From Dermabacteraceae bacterium TAE3-ERU27 (GTDB lineage Bacteria > Actinomycetota > Actinomycetes > Actinomycetales > Dermabacteraceae), in assembly GCA_019218415.1 (NCBI GenBank), contig JAHUUL010000001.1, positions 186,001 through 250,000 on the forward strand: DNA of 64,000 nt, given 5' to 3'. Shown here one piece after another: positions 54,042 to 63,900 of this stretch. The position numbers and the translations under genes are program-made. The stretch's first letter is position 1, and the number at the start of each line of letters is the position of its first letter. A model generated the notes under the pieces. The model was not told where the DNA came from. It did no database searches and saw only the letters and a list, made by a program, of their open reading frames with translations.

Positions 54042-54542
54042 TCAGGCGATCTTGCCGGCGGAATCCTCGAGGTGGGCGCGCAGGAACCACTGGAACTGCT
54101 CCAGCTCGCGGGCCTCACCGATCAGGAGGTCCTCGGTGATCGGGTCGATGTCGCCCGCCAGGGCGATAGCGTCGCGGTGCGAACCGATGACGCCGTCGTA
54201 GACCTTGTCGAGAGCGGCCAGGTGCTCCTGGGTCGGGGCGCGGTCTACCGCGTAGTCGCCCCAGGGGCGGTCGTGGGCGAGGCGACCGGGAACGCCGATC
54301 GGTACGCCGCCGAGGGTAGCGATGCGCTCAGCGAGTTCGTCCGCGAAGCCGCGCACCAGTTCGATCTGCGGATCGAGCATCTCGTGTACGGCGATGAAGT
54401 CTCGGCCGATGACGTTCCAGTGCGCGTGCTTGAGGGTCAGGTGCAGGTCGTTCATCGAGTGCAGGCGATCCTGCAGGGCCTCGCAAAGCTGCTCGGCCTG
54501 TTCGGTGGTGAGGCCGGCTACGGTGTAGGGAAACTTGCTCAT
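54042..54542 (-). CDS. dps: Dps-family DNA-protecting ferritin-like protein
   Basis: This 166-residue dodecameric mini-ferritin oxidises and stores iron and protects DNA. The ferroxidase motif KHAHWNVIGRDFIAVHEMLDPQIE is visible by its parts HAHWN and HEMLD, and a C-terminal helix ends in ARELEQFQWFLRAHLED. Two adjacent ATGs are possible; I chose the second (54542) because AAGGAG is then 5 bases away. An inverted repeat and its own terminator suggest a separate, stress-regulated gene. Confidence 0.94.
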   Translation of the reverse strand: MSKFPYTVAGLTTEQAEQLCEALQDRLHSMNDLHLTLKHAHWNVIGRDFIAVHEMLDPQIELVRGFADELAERIATLGGVPIGVPGRLAHDRPWGDYAVDRAPTQEHLAALDKVYDGVIGSHRDAIALAGDIDPITEDLLIGEARELEQFQWFLRAHLEDSAGKIA

Positions 54543-55081
54543 CATGACTCCTTAAAATCCTTGGCTTTTGCTGTTGCTATGAAGCTACCACCGGGCAGCG
54601 ACGCCCGAAAGGAAGTTATGCCGAACAGCCCGGAGATTGGGTGTCCTAAATAAATTGGTTTAGTCCAATCTTTGGCTGAGTGGAAAAAGGTGCCTAGAAC
54701 ATGGGGTGACGTGCCGGCGTGGCTTACGAATGTGCCTCCACGGTCGAGGGGGTGGCGCTTGAGTGGGTGTGGCGCTGTTCGCTTTGGGCGAACGGGGGCG
54801 TTTGCGCCGGCTCCCGAGGGGCATACGCTCCGTTCGTGCCGTTAATTATCCTGTGCAGCCAGGCCCTATGGCACCGCTTTGGAAGGGGCGGGCGGGACCG
54901 TCGGGGCAAGCCGAAACCGTTTACCTGTGGTTATTGGTGTGAACGAATGACATAATGATCCAGATCACCCCTGCTGCGGGGGATCGAAGAGTGGACGGCG
55001 CTGTCCAGCTCAGAGCTGAGCGTTTCAGCGCCGGATATTTCAACGACGAGTATCTGTGCAACCTCAAGGAAGGTTACCTAC
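54543..55081. other. 540-bp gap between dps and the sulfonate-type ABC operon
   Basis: No credible gene is seen. Near dps, the inverted repeat ATTGG-TTTAGT-CCAAT (54654-54669) may be a dps operator. A hairpin GTTCGC-TTTGG-GCGAAC (54777-54793) lies in the middle. The right end holds a promoter-like CATAAT (54951-54956) and a structured leader (separate entry). The rest shows nothing recognised. Confidence 0.55.
54957..55081 (+). ncRNA. Putative structured leader RNA of the sulfonate-type ABC operon
   Basis: The leader contains hairpin 1 (GATC-A-CCCC paired with GGGG-GATC, 54963-54985) and two mutually exclusive hairpins. One is GGAC/GTCC (54993-55006). The other is a longer one closing GGCGCTG (54997-55003) with CAGCGCC (55026-55032) around an inner GCTCAG-AG-CTGAGC (55008-55021). 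AACCT (55060-55064) can pair with AGGTT (55071-55075), hiding part of the ribosome site AAGGAAGG. This is the pattern of a regulatory RNA. I do not recognise a known riboswitch class. Confidence 0.5.
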
Positions 55082-55888
55082 ATGTCTGCAGTGACGGCCG
55101 CGAAGTCGCCGCCGAGTTCGGTTAGCGCGCAGCGCGCACGCCGGGATCGGTTTGCCCTGGGCCTTAACGTTCTTTCCGTCTTGGGCGGGATAGGCCTCTG
55201 GTGGCTGCTTTCGATCTTTAACTCCACGACCCTGCCCAGCCCGCTGGCGGTGCTGGAAGCCTTTGGGGCGCTGATTTCCGACGGCACCCTGCTAAGCGAC
55301 CTGCTGGCATCCCTGCGGCGCGTGCTAACCGGGTTCGTGCTCGGCGCGGGCTTGGCCATCCCCCTCGGCTTCGCAATGGGTTGGTACTGGATTGCGCGTG
55401 CGGTTGTCGAGCCGTGGACCCAGTTCTTCCGCACCATCCCGCCGCTGGCCATCATTCCGCTGGCGATCGTGCTGATGGGTATCGGTGAGGTGCCCAAGGT
55501 ATTCGTGATCACCCTGGCCAGCTTCCTGGTCGCCATCGTGGCTACCTTCCAGGGCGTGCTGAATGTGGATAAAACGCTGATCAATGCGGGGCGCGTGCTG
55601 GGTGCTAGTGACTGGGTGATCTTCCGCCGTATCGCGGTACCCGCATCGATCCCGTTCATCATGGTCGGTCTGCGCCAGGCGCTCGGTGCCTCCTGGGCGA
55701 CCCTGGTGGCCGCGGAGCTGATCGCGGCAGATGCGGGCATTGGCTATCGCATGCAGAACGCGCAGATCTACTACGACCTGCCGACCATCTTCGTCGGCCT
55801 AATTACCATCGGCGTGTTCGGCCTCCTGATGGACCGACTGCTGCTGTTCGCCGACAAGAAACTGACTAGCTGGCAGGAGCGACGATGA
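55082..55888 (+). CDS. NitT/TauT-type ABC permease (sulfonate/taurine-like)
   Basis: This 268-residue permease has about six helices of the BPD_transp_1 family. The EAA-type loop is seen as [30 protein letters not shown] (near residues 180-210; motif GASDW...VP..IP). [18 protein letters not shown] matches SsuC/TauC. It overlaps the ATPase gene (ATGA). The cargo is probably a sulfonate or sulfate ester in view of the downstream sulfatase; nitrate or thiamine precursors are formal alternatives. Confidence 0.9.
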   Translation: MSAVTAAKSPPSSVSAQRARRDRFALGLNVLSVLGGIGLWWLLSIFNSTTLPSPLAVLEAFGALISDGTLLSDLLASLRRVLTGFVLGAGLAIPLGFAMGWYWIARAVVEPWTQFFRTIPPLAIIPLAIVLMGIGEVPKVFVITLASFLVAIVATFQGVLNVDKTLINAGRVLGASDWVIFRRIAVPASIPFIMVGLRQALGASWATLVAAELIAADAGIGYRMQNAQIYYDLPTIFVGLITIGVFGLLMDRLLLFADKKLTSWQERR

Positions 55889-56646
55889 CCACCAAGATTC
55901 ACTTCGATCACGTCCGGGCCGAATTTGAGCTAAACGGAAAGCCGTTTGTGGCGGTGGAAGACGTCGATCTCAAGATCAACGACAACGAGTTCGTTACCGT
56001 CGTCGGCCCCTCCGGCTGCGGCAAGTCCACCATTATGAACATGGCCGCCGGGCTATTGCAGCCCTCGTCCGGGCAGGTGCTGGTAGACGGGGAGGCTGTT
56101 CACGGACCGGGCCCCGAGCGTGGCGTGATCTTCCAGCAGTACGCGCTTTTCCCTTGGATGACGGTGCGCCAGAACGTGGAGTTCGGGCTGGAACTGCAGA
56201 AGATTTCCAAGGCGGAACGCAAACGGATCGTTGACGAACAACTGGAGCTGACCGGCCTCAGCAACTTTGCCGACGCACTGCCCAAGAATCTTTCGGGTGG
56301 CATGAAGCAGCGCTGCGCGATTGCTCGCGCCTACGCGGCGAACCCGAAGATTCTGCTGATGGATGAGCCTTTCGGCGCGCTCGATGCCCTGACCCGCGTG
56401 CACATGCAGGTGCAGCTGCTGGAAACCTGGGCTAAGGAAAAGCGCACCGTCATGTTTATTACCCACGATGTAGACGAGGCTGTCTACCTAGCCAATCGTG
56501 TGATCGTAATGGCTGCCCGGCCGGGACGAATTCACAAGATTATCGATGTCGATCTGCCCTACCCGCGCAGCGAAGACATCCGCATGACCCCTGAGTTCAC
56601 GGCCCTGCGCAACGAAGTGTGGAACGCCGTTTACCACCAGGACTAA
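55885..56646 (+). CDS. NitT/TauT-type ABC ATPase
   Basis: This 253-residue ATPase has Walker [11 protein letters not shown]-loop [12 protein letters not shown], signature LSGGMKQR, Walker [17 protein letters not shown] and [15 protein letters not shown], all typical of SsuB/TauB. Its ATG overlaps the permease stop. It ends 36 bases before the binding-protein gene. Confidence 0.93.
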   Translation: MTTKIHFDHVRAEFELNGKPFVAVEDVDLKINDNEFVTVVGPSGCGKSTIMNMAAGLLQPSSGQVLVDGEAVHGPGPERGVIFQQYALFPWMTVRQNVEFGLELQKISKAERKRIVDEQLELTGLSNFADALPKNLSGGMKQRCAIARAYAANPKILLMDEPFGALDALTRVHMQVQLLETWAKEKRTVMFITHDVDEAVYLANRVIVMAARPGRIHKIIDVDLPYPRSEDIRMTPEFTALRNEVWNAVYHQD

Positions 56647-56682
56647 CCCTCGTATTCCCCTCTGAAACCCAAGGAGAAAATC

Positions 56683-57693
56683 ATGAACGCGTTTACTCGT
56701 CGCAGCGTACTGGCAGCGGCCCTGACCGGCGCGGGCACCGTTGCCCTGACCGCCTGCGGTGGCGAAAAGAAGAGCTCCGCGACTGCCGGTGGCGCTACCA
56801 CCGACGATCTGAAGACGATCGTCGTCGGCTACATTGCGGACGGCAACGGTGCCACCATCACCACGGTTGCGGAAAAGCTCGGCCTCTGGAAGAAACACGG
56901 CCTTGAGGTGCAGCTGAAGTCGTTTAACAACGGCCCGCTGCAGATCCAGGCGCTCGGCACCGGCGATCTAGATTTCGGTTACATCGGTTCGGGTGCCATG
57001 TGGCTGCCGATGCAGGGCAAGGCGAAGATCGTCTCCCTTAACAGCCTCGGCACCGCCGACCGAGTGGTTGCGCAGCCCGGCATCACCACCTTCAAGGATC
57101 TGAAGGGCAAGAAGGTCGGCGTTCCGGAAGGCACCAGCGGCGACATGCTGCTCAACATGGCACTGGAAAAGAACGGTATGACCGTGAACGACATCCAGCG
57201 TGTGCCGATGGATCCGCCCACCGTGATCAGCGCGTTCTCTTCCGGGCAGATTGAGGGCGCTGCCATTTGGTACCCGCACGTTGCCACCATGAAGAAGCAG
57301 GTGCCGGATCTGGTAGAGGTAGTGAAATCTACCGACTTCCCCGATCTGGCCTTCCCGGCGGCGGAGGTCGCGGGCGCGAATATCCTCGAAGACCCGGAAA
57401 AGCTCAAGCGCTTCCAGGCGGTGGTGAAGGAGGCCCTGGCCTGGGCCGCAGCTAACCGTGAGGAACTGGTGAAGGAGCTTGCGAAGGCGCTCAAGCAGCC
57501 CGAGGAATCCCTCAAGACGGAGCAGCAGTTCGTGGAGATCCTTTCCCCGGACGAACTGACCGCGAAGATCAAGGACGGCACCGCGGATGCCTGGCTGAAG
57601 AACCTGAACGCGCAGTTCGTGAAGTCTGGCAAACTGAAGGAAGAGGCCGATCCCAAGAGCTACTTCCTTTCGCAGGAATACATCGACGCCTAA
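56683..57693 (+). CDS. NitT/TauT-type ABC substrate-binding lipoprotein
   Basis: This 336-residue exported lipoprotein (FTRRSVLAAAL signal, lipobox LTAC) has the SsuA/TauA-like fold: TIVVGYIADGNGATITTVAEKLGLWKKHGLEV-type start, DLDFGYIGSGAM, LKGKKVGVPEGTSGD and FSSGQIEGAAIWYPH. AAGGAG precedes the ATG. It captures the small anion for the two preceding subunits. The ligand cannot be named. Confidence 0.92.
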   Translation: MNAFTRRSVLAAALTGAGTVALTACGGEKKSSATAGGATTDDLKTIVVGYIADGNGATITTVAEKLGLWKKHGLEVQLKSFNNGPLQIQALGTGDLDFGYIGSGAMWLPMQGKAKIVSLNSLGTADRVVAQPGITTFKDLKGKKVGVPEGTSGDMLLNMALEKNGMTVNDIQRVPMDPPTVISAFSSGQIEGAAIWYPHVATMKKQVPDLVEVVKSTDFPDLAFPAAEVAGANILEDPEKLKRFQAVVKEALAWAAANREELVKELAKALKQPEESLKTEQQFVEILSPDELTAKIKDGTADAWLKNLNAQFVKSGKLKEEADPKSYFLSQEYIDA

Positions 57694-57716
57694 GCCCTAC
57701 AAGGCAACCGGTGTAG

Positions 57717-57758
57717 TACGCGGCCTCCGCCATAAAACGGGGGCCGCGTAGCCCGTTT
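57717..57758 (+). terminator. Intercistronic hairpin before the sulfatase gene
   Basis: TACGCGGCCTCCG pairs with CGGGGGCCGCGTA (13 pairs, one G:U) around an 8-base loop (57717-57750). Only a weak T run (GTTTA) follows, so it probably attenuates transcription or stabilises the upstream mRNA rather than fully stopping it. Confidence 0.6.
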
Positions 57759-57777
57759 ACTCAGGAAGAAGGCAGCT

Positions 57778-59259
57778 GTGAACAAGCGCCCCAACATAGT
57801 TTTCATCATGTCCGACGACCACGCGGCCCACGCCATATCGGCCTACGGCAGCAAGGTTAATTCGACTCCCAACCTGGATAGGATCGCGCAAGATGGCGTG
57901 CGTATGGACGCCGTTTACTGCACGAACTCCGTTTGCACCCCGTCGCGTGCCAGCATCTTGACCGGCACCTACAGTCACGTGAACGGCTGCGCGACCATCT
58001 TTGCGGAGTTCGACCACCGGGTCCCCACCTATTCTCAGGTGCTCCAGAACGCCGGCTATAAGACGGCCATCTTTGGTAAGTGGCACCTCGGTGAATCCGA
58101 AGTGGCGCAGCCGCGCGGTTTCGATGACTGGAAGATCTTCCCCGGCCAGGGCGTGTACATTGATCCTCCGATGATTTCTGCGGAGGGAGAAAGTCAGGAA
58201 AAGGGGTACGCGACGGACATCGTTACCGACCTCTCCCTGAACTGGCTCAATAAGCAGCGGGAAGAAGCGCCCGATGCGCCGTTCTGCCTGATGATCCACC
58301 ATAAGGCACCTCACCGCCCCTGGGTTCCCGACGAAAAGCACAAGCACCTTTACCCCGTCGGCACCATTCCGGAGCCGGATACCCTGTTCGACGATCACTC
58401 CACCATGTCGCGTGCCGTGCAGGCCGTGCGCATGACGATCGCGGACGACCTCACCGCGACCGATACCAAAGAGGAGCTACCGGAAGAGCTCAAGGGGGAG
58501 GACGCACGGGTGGAGCGCACCCGCTGGAACTACCAGCGTTACATGCGCGACTACCTGCAAACCATCCAGTCGATCGACGACAACGTGGGCCGGGTGCTCG
58601 ACTACCTAGATGAGCAGGGCCTTAGCGAGAACACCGTGGTGGTTTACACCTCCGACCAGGGATTCTTCCTGGGCGATCACGGTTGGTACGACAAGCGCCT
58701 GATGTTCGATCAGTCCCTGCTGATGCCCATGCTGATCCGCTGGCCCGAAGAAATCGCGGCCGGGTCCCGCTGCGGGGCGATGGTCACGAACGTGGACTTC
58801 GCGGCCACCTTCCTGGACATGTGCGGTATCGACTATAAGAAAGAGCTGCCGAGCCAGCAGGGGGAGAGCTTCCGGCCGCTGCTGCGCGGTGAAGACGTGA
58901 CGGGCTGGCAGGAGAGCGTCTACTACCGCTACTGGGAGCATGACGATCCGAACCATCACGTGCCGGCTCACTACGGGGTGCGCACCCAGCGCTACAAGTA
59001 CATCGACTACTACGGTGACGGACTGGGGGCGCCGGGGGCGTCGGATCGCATCTTCGAGCGCGAATACGAACTCTACGATCTGGAAAAGGATCCGGAAGAG
59101 CTGACCAACGTGGTGGATGACCCGGCGTATGCCGAGGTACTCACCATGATGCGTGCGGAGCTAGCCAGGCTGCAGGAAAAGGTGGGGGACTACCCCTACA
59201 CAGGCCCCGGCAGCGGCCACCCGGAATGGAACGAAGAGGCTACACAACAGTTCTCATAA
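57778..59259 (+). CDS. Cys-type (formylglycine) sulfatase, S1 family
   Basis: This 493-residue hydrolase of the alkaline-phosphatase fold has NIVFIMSDDHAAHA (metal Asp pair), the sulfatase signature Cys53 in CTPSRASILTGTY, GKWHLGE, DQGFFLGDHGWYDKR and a C-terminal subdomain ending in GDYPYTGPGSGHP. Cys53 needs conversion to formylglycine by the FGE encoded at 52979. No signal peptide is seen, so it acts in the cytoplasm on an imported sulfate ester, which fits the preceding ABC importer. It resembles sugar/GlcNAc-6- or aryl-sulfatases; exact substrate unknown. GTG start with AGGAAGAAGG upstream. Confidence 0.92.
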   Translation: MNKRPNIVFIMSDDHAAHAISAYGSKVNSTPNLDRIAQDGVRMDAVYCTNSVCTPSRASILTGTYSHVNGCATIFAEFDHRVPTYSQVLQNAGYKTAIFGKWHLGESEVAQPRGFDDWKIFPGQGVYIDPPMISAEGESQEKGYATDIVTDLSLNWLNKQREEAPDAPFCLMIHHKAPHRPWVPDEKHKHLYPVGTIPEPDTLFDDHSTMSRAVQAVRMTIADDLTATDTKEELPEELKGEDARVERTRWNYQRYMRDYLQTIQSIDDNVGRVLDYLDEQGLSENTVVVYTSDQGFFLGDHGWYDKRLMFDQSLLMPMLIRWPEEIAAGSRCGAMVTNVDFAATFLDMCGIDYKKELPSQQGESFRPLLRGEDVTGWQESVYYRYWEHDDPNHHVPAHYGVRTQRYKYIDYYGDGLGAPGASDRIFEREYELYDLEKDPEELTNVVDDPAYAEVLTMMRAELARLQEKVGDYPYTGPGSGHPEWNEEATQQFS

Positions 59260-59272
59260 ATCGTTTTAATAA

Positions 59273-59291
59273 TTACCGCGCGGTAAGTGAG
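59273..59291. promoter_or_regulatory. Palindrome, candidate LacI operator
   Basis: TTACCGCGCGGTAA (59273-59286) is a perfect 14-base palindrome with a central CG pair, the style of LacI-family operators. The following bases make CGGTAAGTGAG, which recurs at 59356-59366 as a half-site, closer to the lacI-type gene. Confidence 0.5.
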
Positions 59292-59345
59292 AAGCCGGGC
59301 ACTAACCCCCTTTTTGGGCGGGGCGAGTGCCCGGCTTCTATTCGT
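59290..59345 (+). terminator. Terminator of the sulfatase operon
   Basis: AGAAGCCGGGCACT (59290-59303) pairs perfectly with AGTGCCCGGCTTCT (59326-59339); the loop contains a further CCCC/GGGG hairpin. A short T/A-rich tail follows. Confidence 0.8.
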
Positions 59346-59516
59346 GTAAAACGGCCGGTAAGTGAGCGCTTTTCCCCTGGTTAGATACTACTTTTAGCTT
59401 TTGTGTTCGGGTTTTCGAGAGGGTGACGAGATTCCCTTTTTACTTCTAGCGTGGGGGTTACCGGCGGTATAGAGTTTGGTGGAAAGTTCCTGTGAAAAGT
59501 TGGAAGGCGGAACTGT

Positions 59517-60563
59517 ATGGCAAGGGCCACCAGGGCCGATGTAGCTCGCGCTGCAGGTGTCTCTCCCTCTACTGTTTCGGTAGTTCTAAACGGGCAGTCC
59601 GAAGCCATCAAAATATCCGTCGCCACCCAGAAAAAGGTGCGCGAGGCCGCGAAGGCGCTGAAGTACATTCCCCACGCATCGGCCCGTGCTCTGCGCAGGC
59701 AGCGCTCTAACGTGATCGGTCTGGTTCTCGGAAAACTCCCCAGAGATCCCTTCGTTCCGGTGGTACACCAGGTTCTGATCTCGGCTGTGAAAGCAGCGCA
59801 GGAACGAGGCTTCCTCGTGGTTCCTGTGCCGGAGCCGCAGGAGGCCGACGGCACCTATAACTACACGCACAAGCTGCTGTCAGAAATCAATCTGTCGGGC
59901 CTGGTTTTCGAGACAACCTCCCGGCAGCAGTTCGTGGGCACCCTATTGAGCGATATTGATGTCCCCGTAATGTGGATGTCTCTGGTAGACACCCAGGATC
60001 GCTACCCCGGCGTCGGACACATGCGCATCAAGGAACAGAGCGGCGTAAAAGAGCTGGTTGATGGGCTGGGAATATCTGCGGAAAGCAGCGTTTTACTGCT
60101 TACCGGGCCGGGTGGAAAACATTCCCGGCAAAACCCCGTAATCGAATACTTCGGGATTAACTGCCGACAGGTGTCCCTCGAAGATTGGTCCGTTGCCACC
60201 GCGCGCACGGCGGTGGGGAAGATGCTCTCCAAGGGGGAGCGTCCCCGCGTGATCTGGTGCGCCGACGACATGCTGGCAATCGGTGCGCGGGAAGCCTGCC
60301 AAGCGGCGGGTGTGAACGTTCCTGACGAGATCATGGTGATCGGGTTCGGGGATTATTCGGAATCCTCGTTCGGGTCGCAAGGCATTACTTCCGCGCACTG
60401 GCCGCTGCAGCAGCTAACCGAGGGGGCAGTAAACGGCCTTATCGATTACATAGAGCAGCAGCAGAATCCGGATGCGGGAAATGGTGCCGAGGAATGGCCT
60501 CGCTACCGCGACTACCCGACTACCGCCGTTTGGCGCGAAAGCGCGTCGCGCGCAGCAGACTGA
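59517..60563 (+). CDS. LacI-family transcriptional regulator
   Basis: This 348-residue repressor has an N-terminal helix-turn-helix with hinge (RADVARAAGVSPSTVSVVLNG, about 5-26; AKALKYIPHASARALR) and a periplasmic-binding-like effector domain (SNVIGLVLGKLP ... VIWCADDMLAIGA ... MVIGFGDY). GGAAGG lies upstream of the ATG at 59517. It follows the sulfatase operon and probably controls it in response to a sugar ligand. Confidence 0.92.
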   Translation: MARATRADVARAAGVSPSTVSVVLNGQSEAIKISVATQKKVREAAKALKYIPHASARALRRQRSNVIGLVLGKLPRDPFVPVVHQVLISAVKAAQERGFLVVPVPEPQEADGTYNYTHKLLSEINLSGLVFETTSRQQFVGTLLSDIDVPVMWMSLVDTQDRYPGVGHMRIKEQSGVKELVDGLGISAESSVLLLTGPGGKHSRQNPVIEYFGINCRQVSLEDWSVATARTAVGKMLSKGERPRVIWCADDMLAIGAREACQAAGVNVPDEIMVIGFGDYSESSFGSQGITSAHWPLQQLTEGAVNGLIDYIEQQQNPDAGNGAEEWPRYRDYPTTAVWRESASRAAD

Positions 60564-60583
60564 CGGGCCGTATGCCGAGGGCC

Positions 60584-60811
60584 TCAGCGCCGCCGGTAGT
60601 CAGAGAAATCGCGTGCCGCAGAAGCAAGCATTGCGGCGCCGAGCAGTACAGTTACCGCACCCAGTAGCCAGTTTTGGTAGATGGTCGCGAACCCGATGTT
60701 GAGATCAGCGAACATTACATACAGCCCACAAAACGTGACAAGCAGGGATTTCAGCAACGACTCGGATACGTCTAGGGCAGTGATTTTTCGAGGCCACTTT
60801 TCTCGGCTCAT
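60584..60811 (-). CDS. Small two-helix membrane protein
   Basis: This 75-residue protein has two hydrophobic segments (about 20-37 and 47-65) between charged ends. AAAGGT lies 7 bases before the ATG at 60811. No family recognised. It is probably real because the Shine-Dalgarno and membrane pattern agree and nothing else is coded there. It stands between two oppositely transcribed genes. Confidence 0.6.
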   Translation of the reverse strand: MSREKWPRKITALDVSESLLKSLLVTFCGLYVMFADLNIGFATIYQNWLLGAVTVLLGAAMLASAARDFSDYRRR

Positions 60812-60943
60812 CCGTTTACCTTTCGTCTATTCCGGCGGCGCGGAAAGCCGGCCATGGTGGGAGCTTGAAACATATTTATCCCGCTCCACTAGGCCGGTCA
60901 ATACGACTAAAGGCTAGGCGTAAAAACGCCGTAAAAGCCCCCG

Positions 60944-63900
60944 TTAGGGAAGATCTACACCAACCACCAGTCCGCGCAGCGGCAGGTGTACCAGCACCGT
61001 GACGGGCTTATCCTGCGTTTGCGCGAGTGCCTGCCGGTAGCAGGCGAGCTGCCCCAGGTATTTGTCTTTCACCTGCTGTAACGGGTTTTCTCCCGGATAG
61101 CTCTTATGATCTACCACCACCAGGGAACCGTCTGGCAGGGTGAGCAGAGCATCTATCCAGCCCTCCATCAGGCTGCCGTCGCTGCGCCGCCAGGAGAGCG
61201 GAACTTCCGTTTCTAGCCTGGCTCCGGGGAAGCGCGTGGCGAGGAATGCATACCAGCGTTCGCCCGCAGCCACGATCACGTCGGGAGAAACAAGCCCACC
61301 CCAGCGCTGTGAGATTTGTGCGGCTAGTTCCGTGCGTTGCGCTGTGCTCAGCCCCGCGTAAGGGGTGGCCAAGTAGGCGTGTACTGCATCGCCCACCAGA
61401 TCCCAGTTTCGGCCGCCCTTAGCCACCAGCGGCTCGCCCAGCTGCGCAAAGACATCGACCTCGGCGTTAATCCCCGTGACGGGCGTTTGGCTTGCGGTGA
61501 AGCGGGCGGGGGCGTGCGCGGCAAAGGCCGCCTGTGCAGGGAGTGGATCGGTAAACCGCCAGGTAGAAGCTGCCGGGGGAAGAACTTCCTCCGGTAGAGG
61601 GGAGGTGCCCGGATAGGTGTGGAGGACGGCGGGAACTACCGGTCCGTCGGGGATACGGATTTCCGCCTCCGTGTACACCACCGGCTGCGGATCGGTTTCC
61701 CCCGGCTTTGCGAGCAGTACATCGAGCGCGCTAGGTTTGTTCGGGTAGCCGTTTACCAGTACGTTTACATTTTTTGCGCGAGTCAGTGCCACGTAGTAGA
61801 GGCAGCGGGAATCCTGCCGGTGCGTCTGCGTGAAAAGCTCCGCCAGGCCGGTTCCCGAGAACATCTCCAGATAGGGCGGGAACTTGGCGAGGAGCTTCGG
61901 AATGTAGCGCAGCCGCCTGCCCGCCAACGGATGGGTCAGGTCTATGTGCTCGGGAATGGTGAGTGCCAGCCCGTGGCTGTATTCGTCCTCGCGCGAGCGG
62001 CCGATATCGGTCACAACCAACGGCCATTCCAGGCCTTTTGCCTGATGGATAGTGCCGACGAAGACCCGTCCTGCGCCGGGAAGGGATCGGGATGTCTCGT
62101 CATGGTTTTCGAGGAAGGTAGCGAAACCGGCCAGGGTGACGGGTCTGTTGCCGCCCTCGTTGTCTTCCGTGTATTCGAGCGCTAGCCTGCCCAGCTCGCC
62201 CAGCGATGAACGCGTGGTGGCCGGATCGGTGGCGATGCGTTCCGGAAGGCGGAGCGCGGCCACCGCTGCCTCCACCGCCTCGTGCGGGGTAAGCAGGTTC
62301 GCCCGTTTGCGCAGTTCACCGAGGGCTGCCAGAGATGGGTCTTCCCACCACTGTTCGTACAGGCGCAGTAGTCCCGCGGTGTCCCCGGCGCGTTCTGCCA
62401 GCTGAGAAAGCCAATCTTCTTGTGCAGTGTGTTCTGGGAGGGAGGAGATTAGGCGGGTAAGCGCCAGTGTGTCTGTCGGGTCCGTAAGCGCACGTAAAGC
62501 CTGCAAAACCAGGTTTCCCTCCGGGGTTTGCGCCACCGGTAGAGGCGCGCAACTCGCGGGAAGCCCGATCTCGCGCAGCGCCTGCGCGATTTCGCGGGCG
62601 CGATCGTTGCTGCGCACCAAAACCGCAGCCTGTTCCGGCTGCAGTTCGTAGCGCGAAAGCGCGTCTTTTAGACCGTGCGCTAGCGAATAGCAAAAAGCCT
62701 TGGCCGTGCGGCGGCCACCGCCCGACGTAAGCCAAACCTCGGTCTGACCTGCACCTGCGGAAGCCTCGCGCTCCGGAGGTATCTGCAAGCGCACGTTTTC
62801 CGTGCGCATCTGCGAAAACACCGGGGTGAAAAGTTCGTTACTTAACCGCACCACGGCTTGGCTGGAGCGCCAGGAAAACCCGAGAGTTTCCGTTTCGGCG
62901 CCGCTAAACAGACCGTCCTGAATCCCCTGCACTACCGCGTTAAGCAGCGCGGGATCGGTATCGCGGAAACCGTAGATCGATTGCTTTGGATCGCCCACCC
63001 ACACCGTGTCCGGGATAAGCTCGCGCAGCGCCAGGAATAGCTCTAGCTGCAGGGGAGAGGTGTCCTGGAACTCGTCTACCGCCAGGAAACGGAAACGCTG
63101 GCGCAAAGCTTCACGCACCCGCTCATTTCCGCGCACCAGCTCTAGCGCCTTCACCTCCTGATCCACGAAGTCGATCGCACCCAGCGCCCGCTTGTGTTCC
63201 TCATATAGTTCCAGTGCGTTAGCGGCGGTGTCGGCCACCAAACCGATCAGCGCCTCCAGGTCGGCTGCCAGGGCGGGGCAGCTCAGTAGGTTATCTGTGA
63301 TCTCCGCGGACAGTTCCGCGAATACCTGCTGCGGGTAACTACCCGGCTTCTTTGCCTCCGGCAGCTTGCTTTCGGGGAAAGAAAATGTGGCCAGCCGCGC
63401 CCAGTCGTCCCAGCGTGTGGTCTCAGCAGTGGTCAGGCGCGTGCGGCGAAACTCCTCCAGGGTTACCAGGGAGCCCGCAACGTTGCCGGCGCTGCGCTTG
63501 GGGACTTCTCCCTGGCGCAGCTGATCGCGCAGCTCCTGCACGCAGGCGTCGTAATCTGCGAGCCATTTTGCGCGCAGGTCCTCCCCTGCGGGCGGCAAGA
63601 GTTTTGCCAGTTCCCGCCAGCTTTCCCGTGCCTGTTCACGCAGCGCTGGCGCAGCGATCAGATTCGTGCGAGCGCGATTAACCAGGCTCTGCACGCTTTT
63701 GCGCCAGTCCACGACCGTGCTGTTAGGGGACGCGTATTCCGCATCGTGACCGGTGCGCCGCAGCAGGGCCGCGTGTTGCCGGTAGGCGCTCGCGCAGACG
63801 CCGTCCACCGCGGTATGGAACGCCTCGCTCTGCGCGGCCTCCGGCAATAGCCGCAGGTCAGGAGAGAGGCCACCGTCGACCGCGTATTCCCGCAGGAGCT

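Noticed and set aside
54654-54669. DtxR box before dps
   Set aside because: The sequence matches the consensus at about half the positions only; it is better described as an unassigned inverted repeat.
57778-59259. Choline-O-sulfatase (BetC)
   Set aside because: It lacks the BetC-type SPLCAPSR signature and C-terminal motif, and no choline catabolism gene is nearby.
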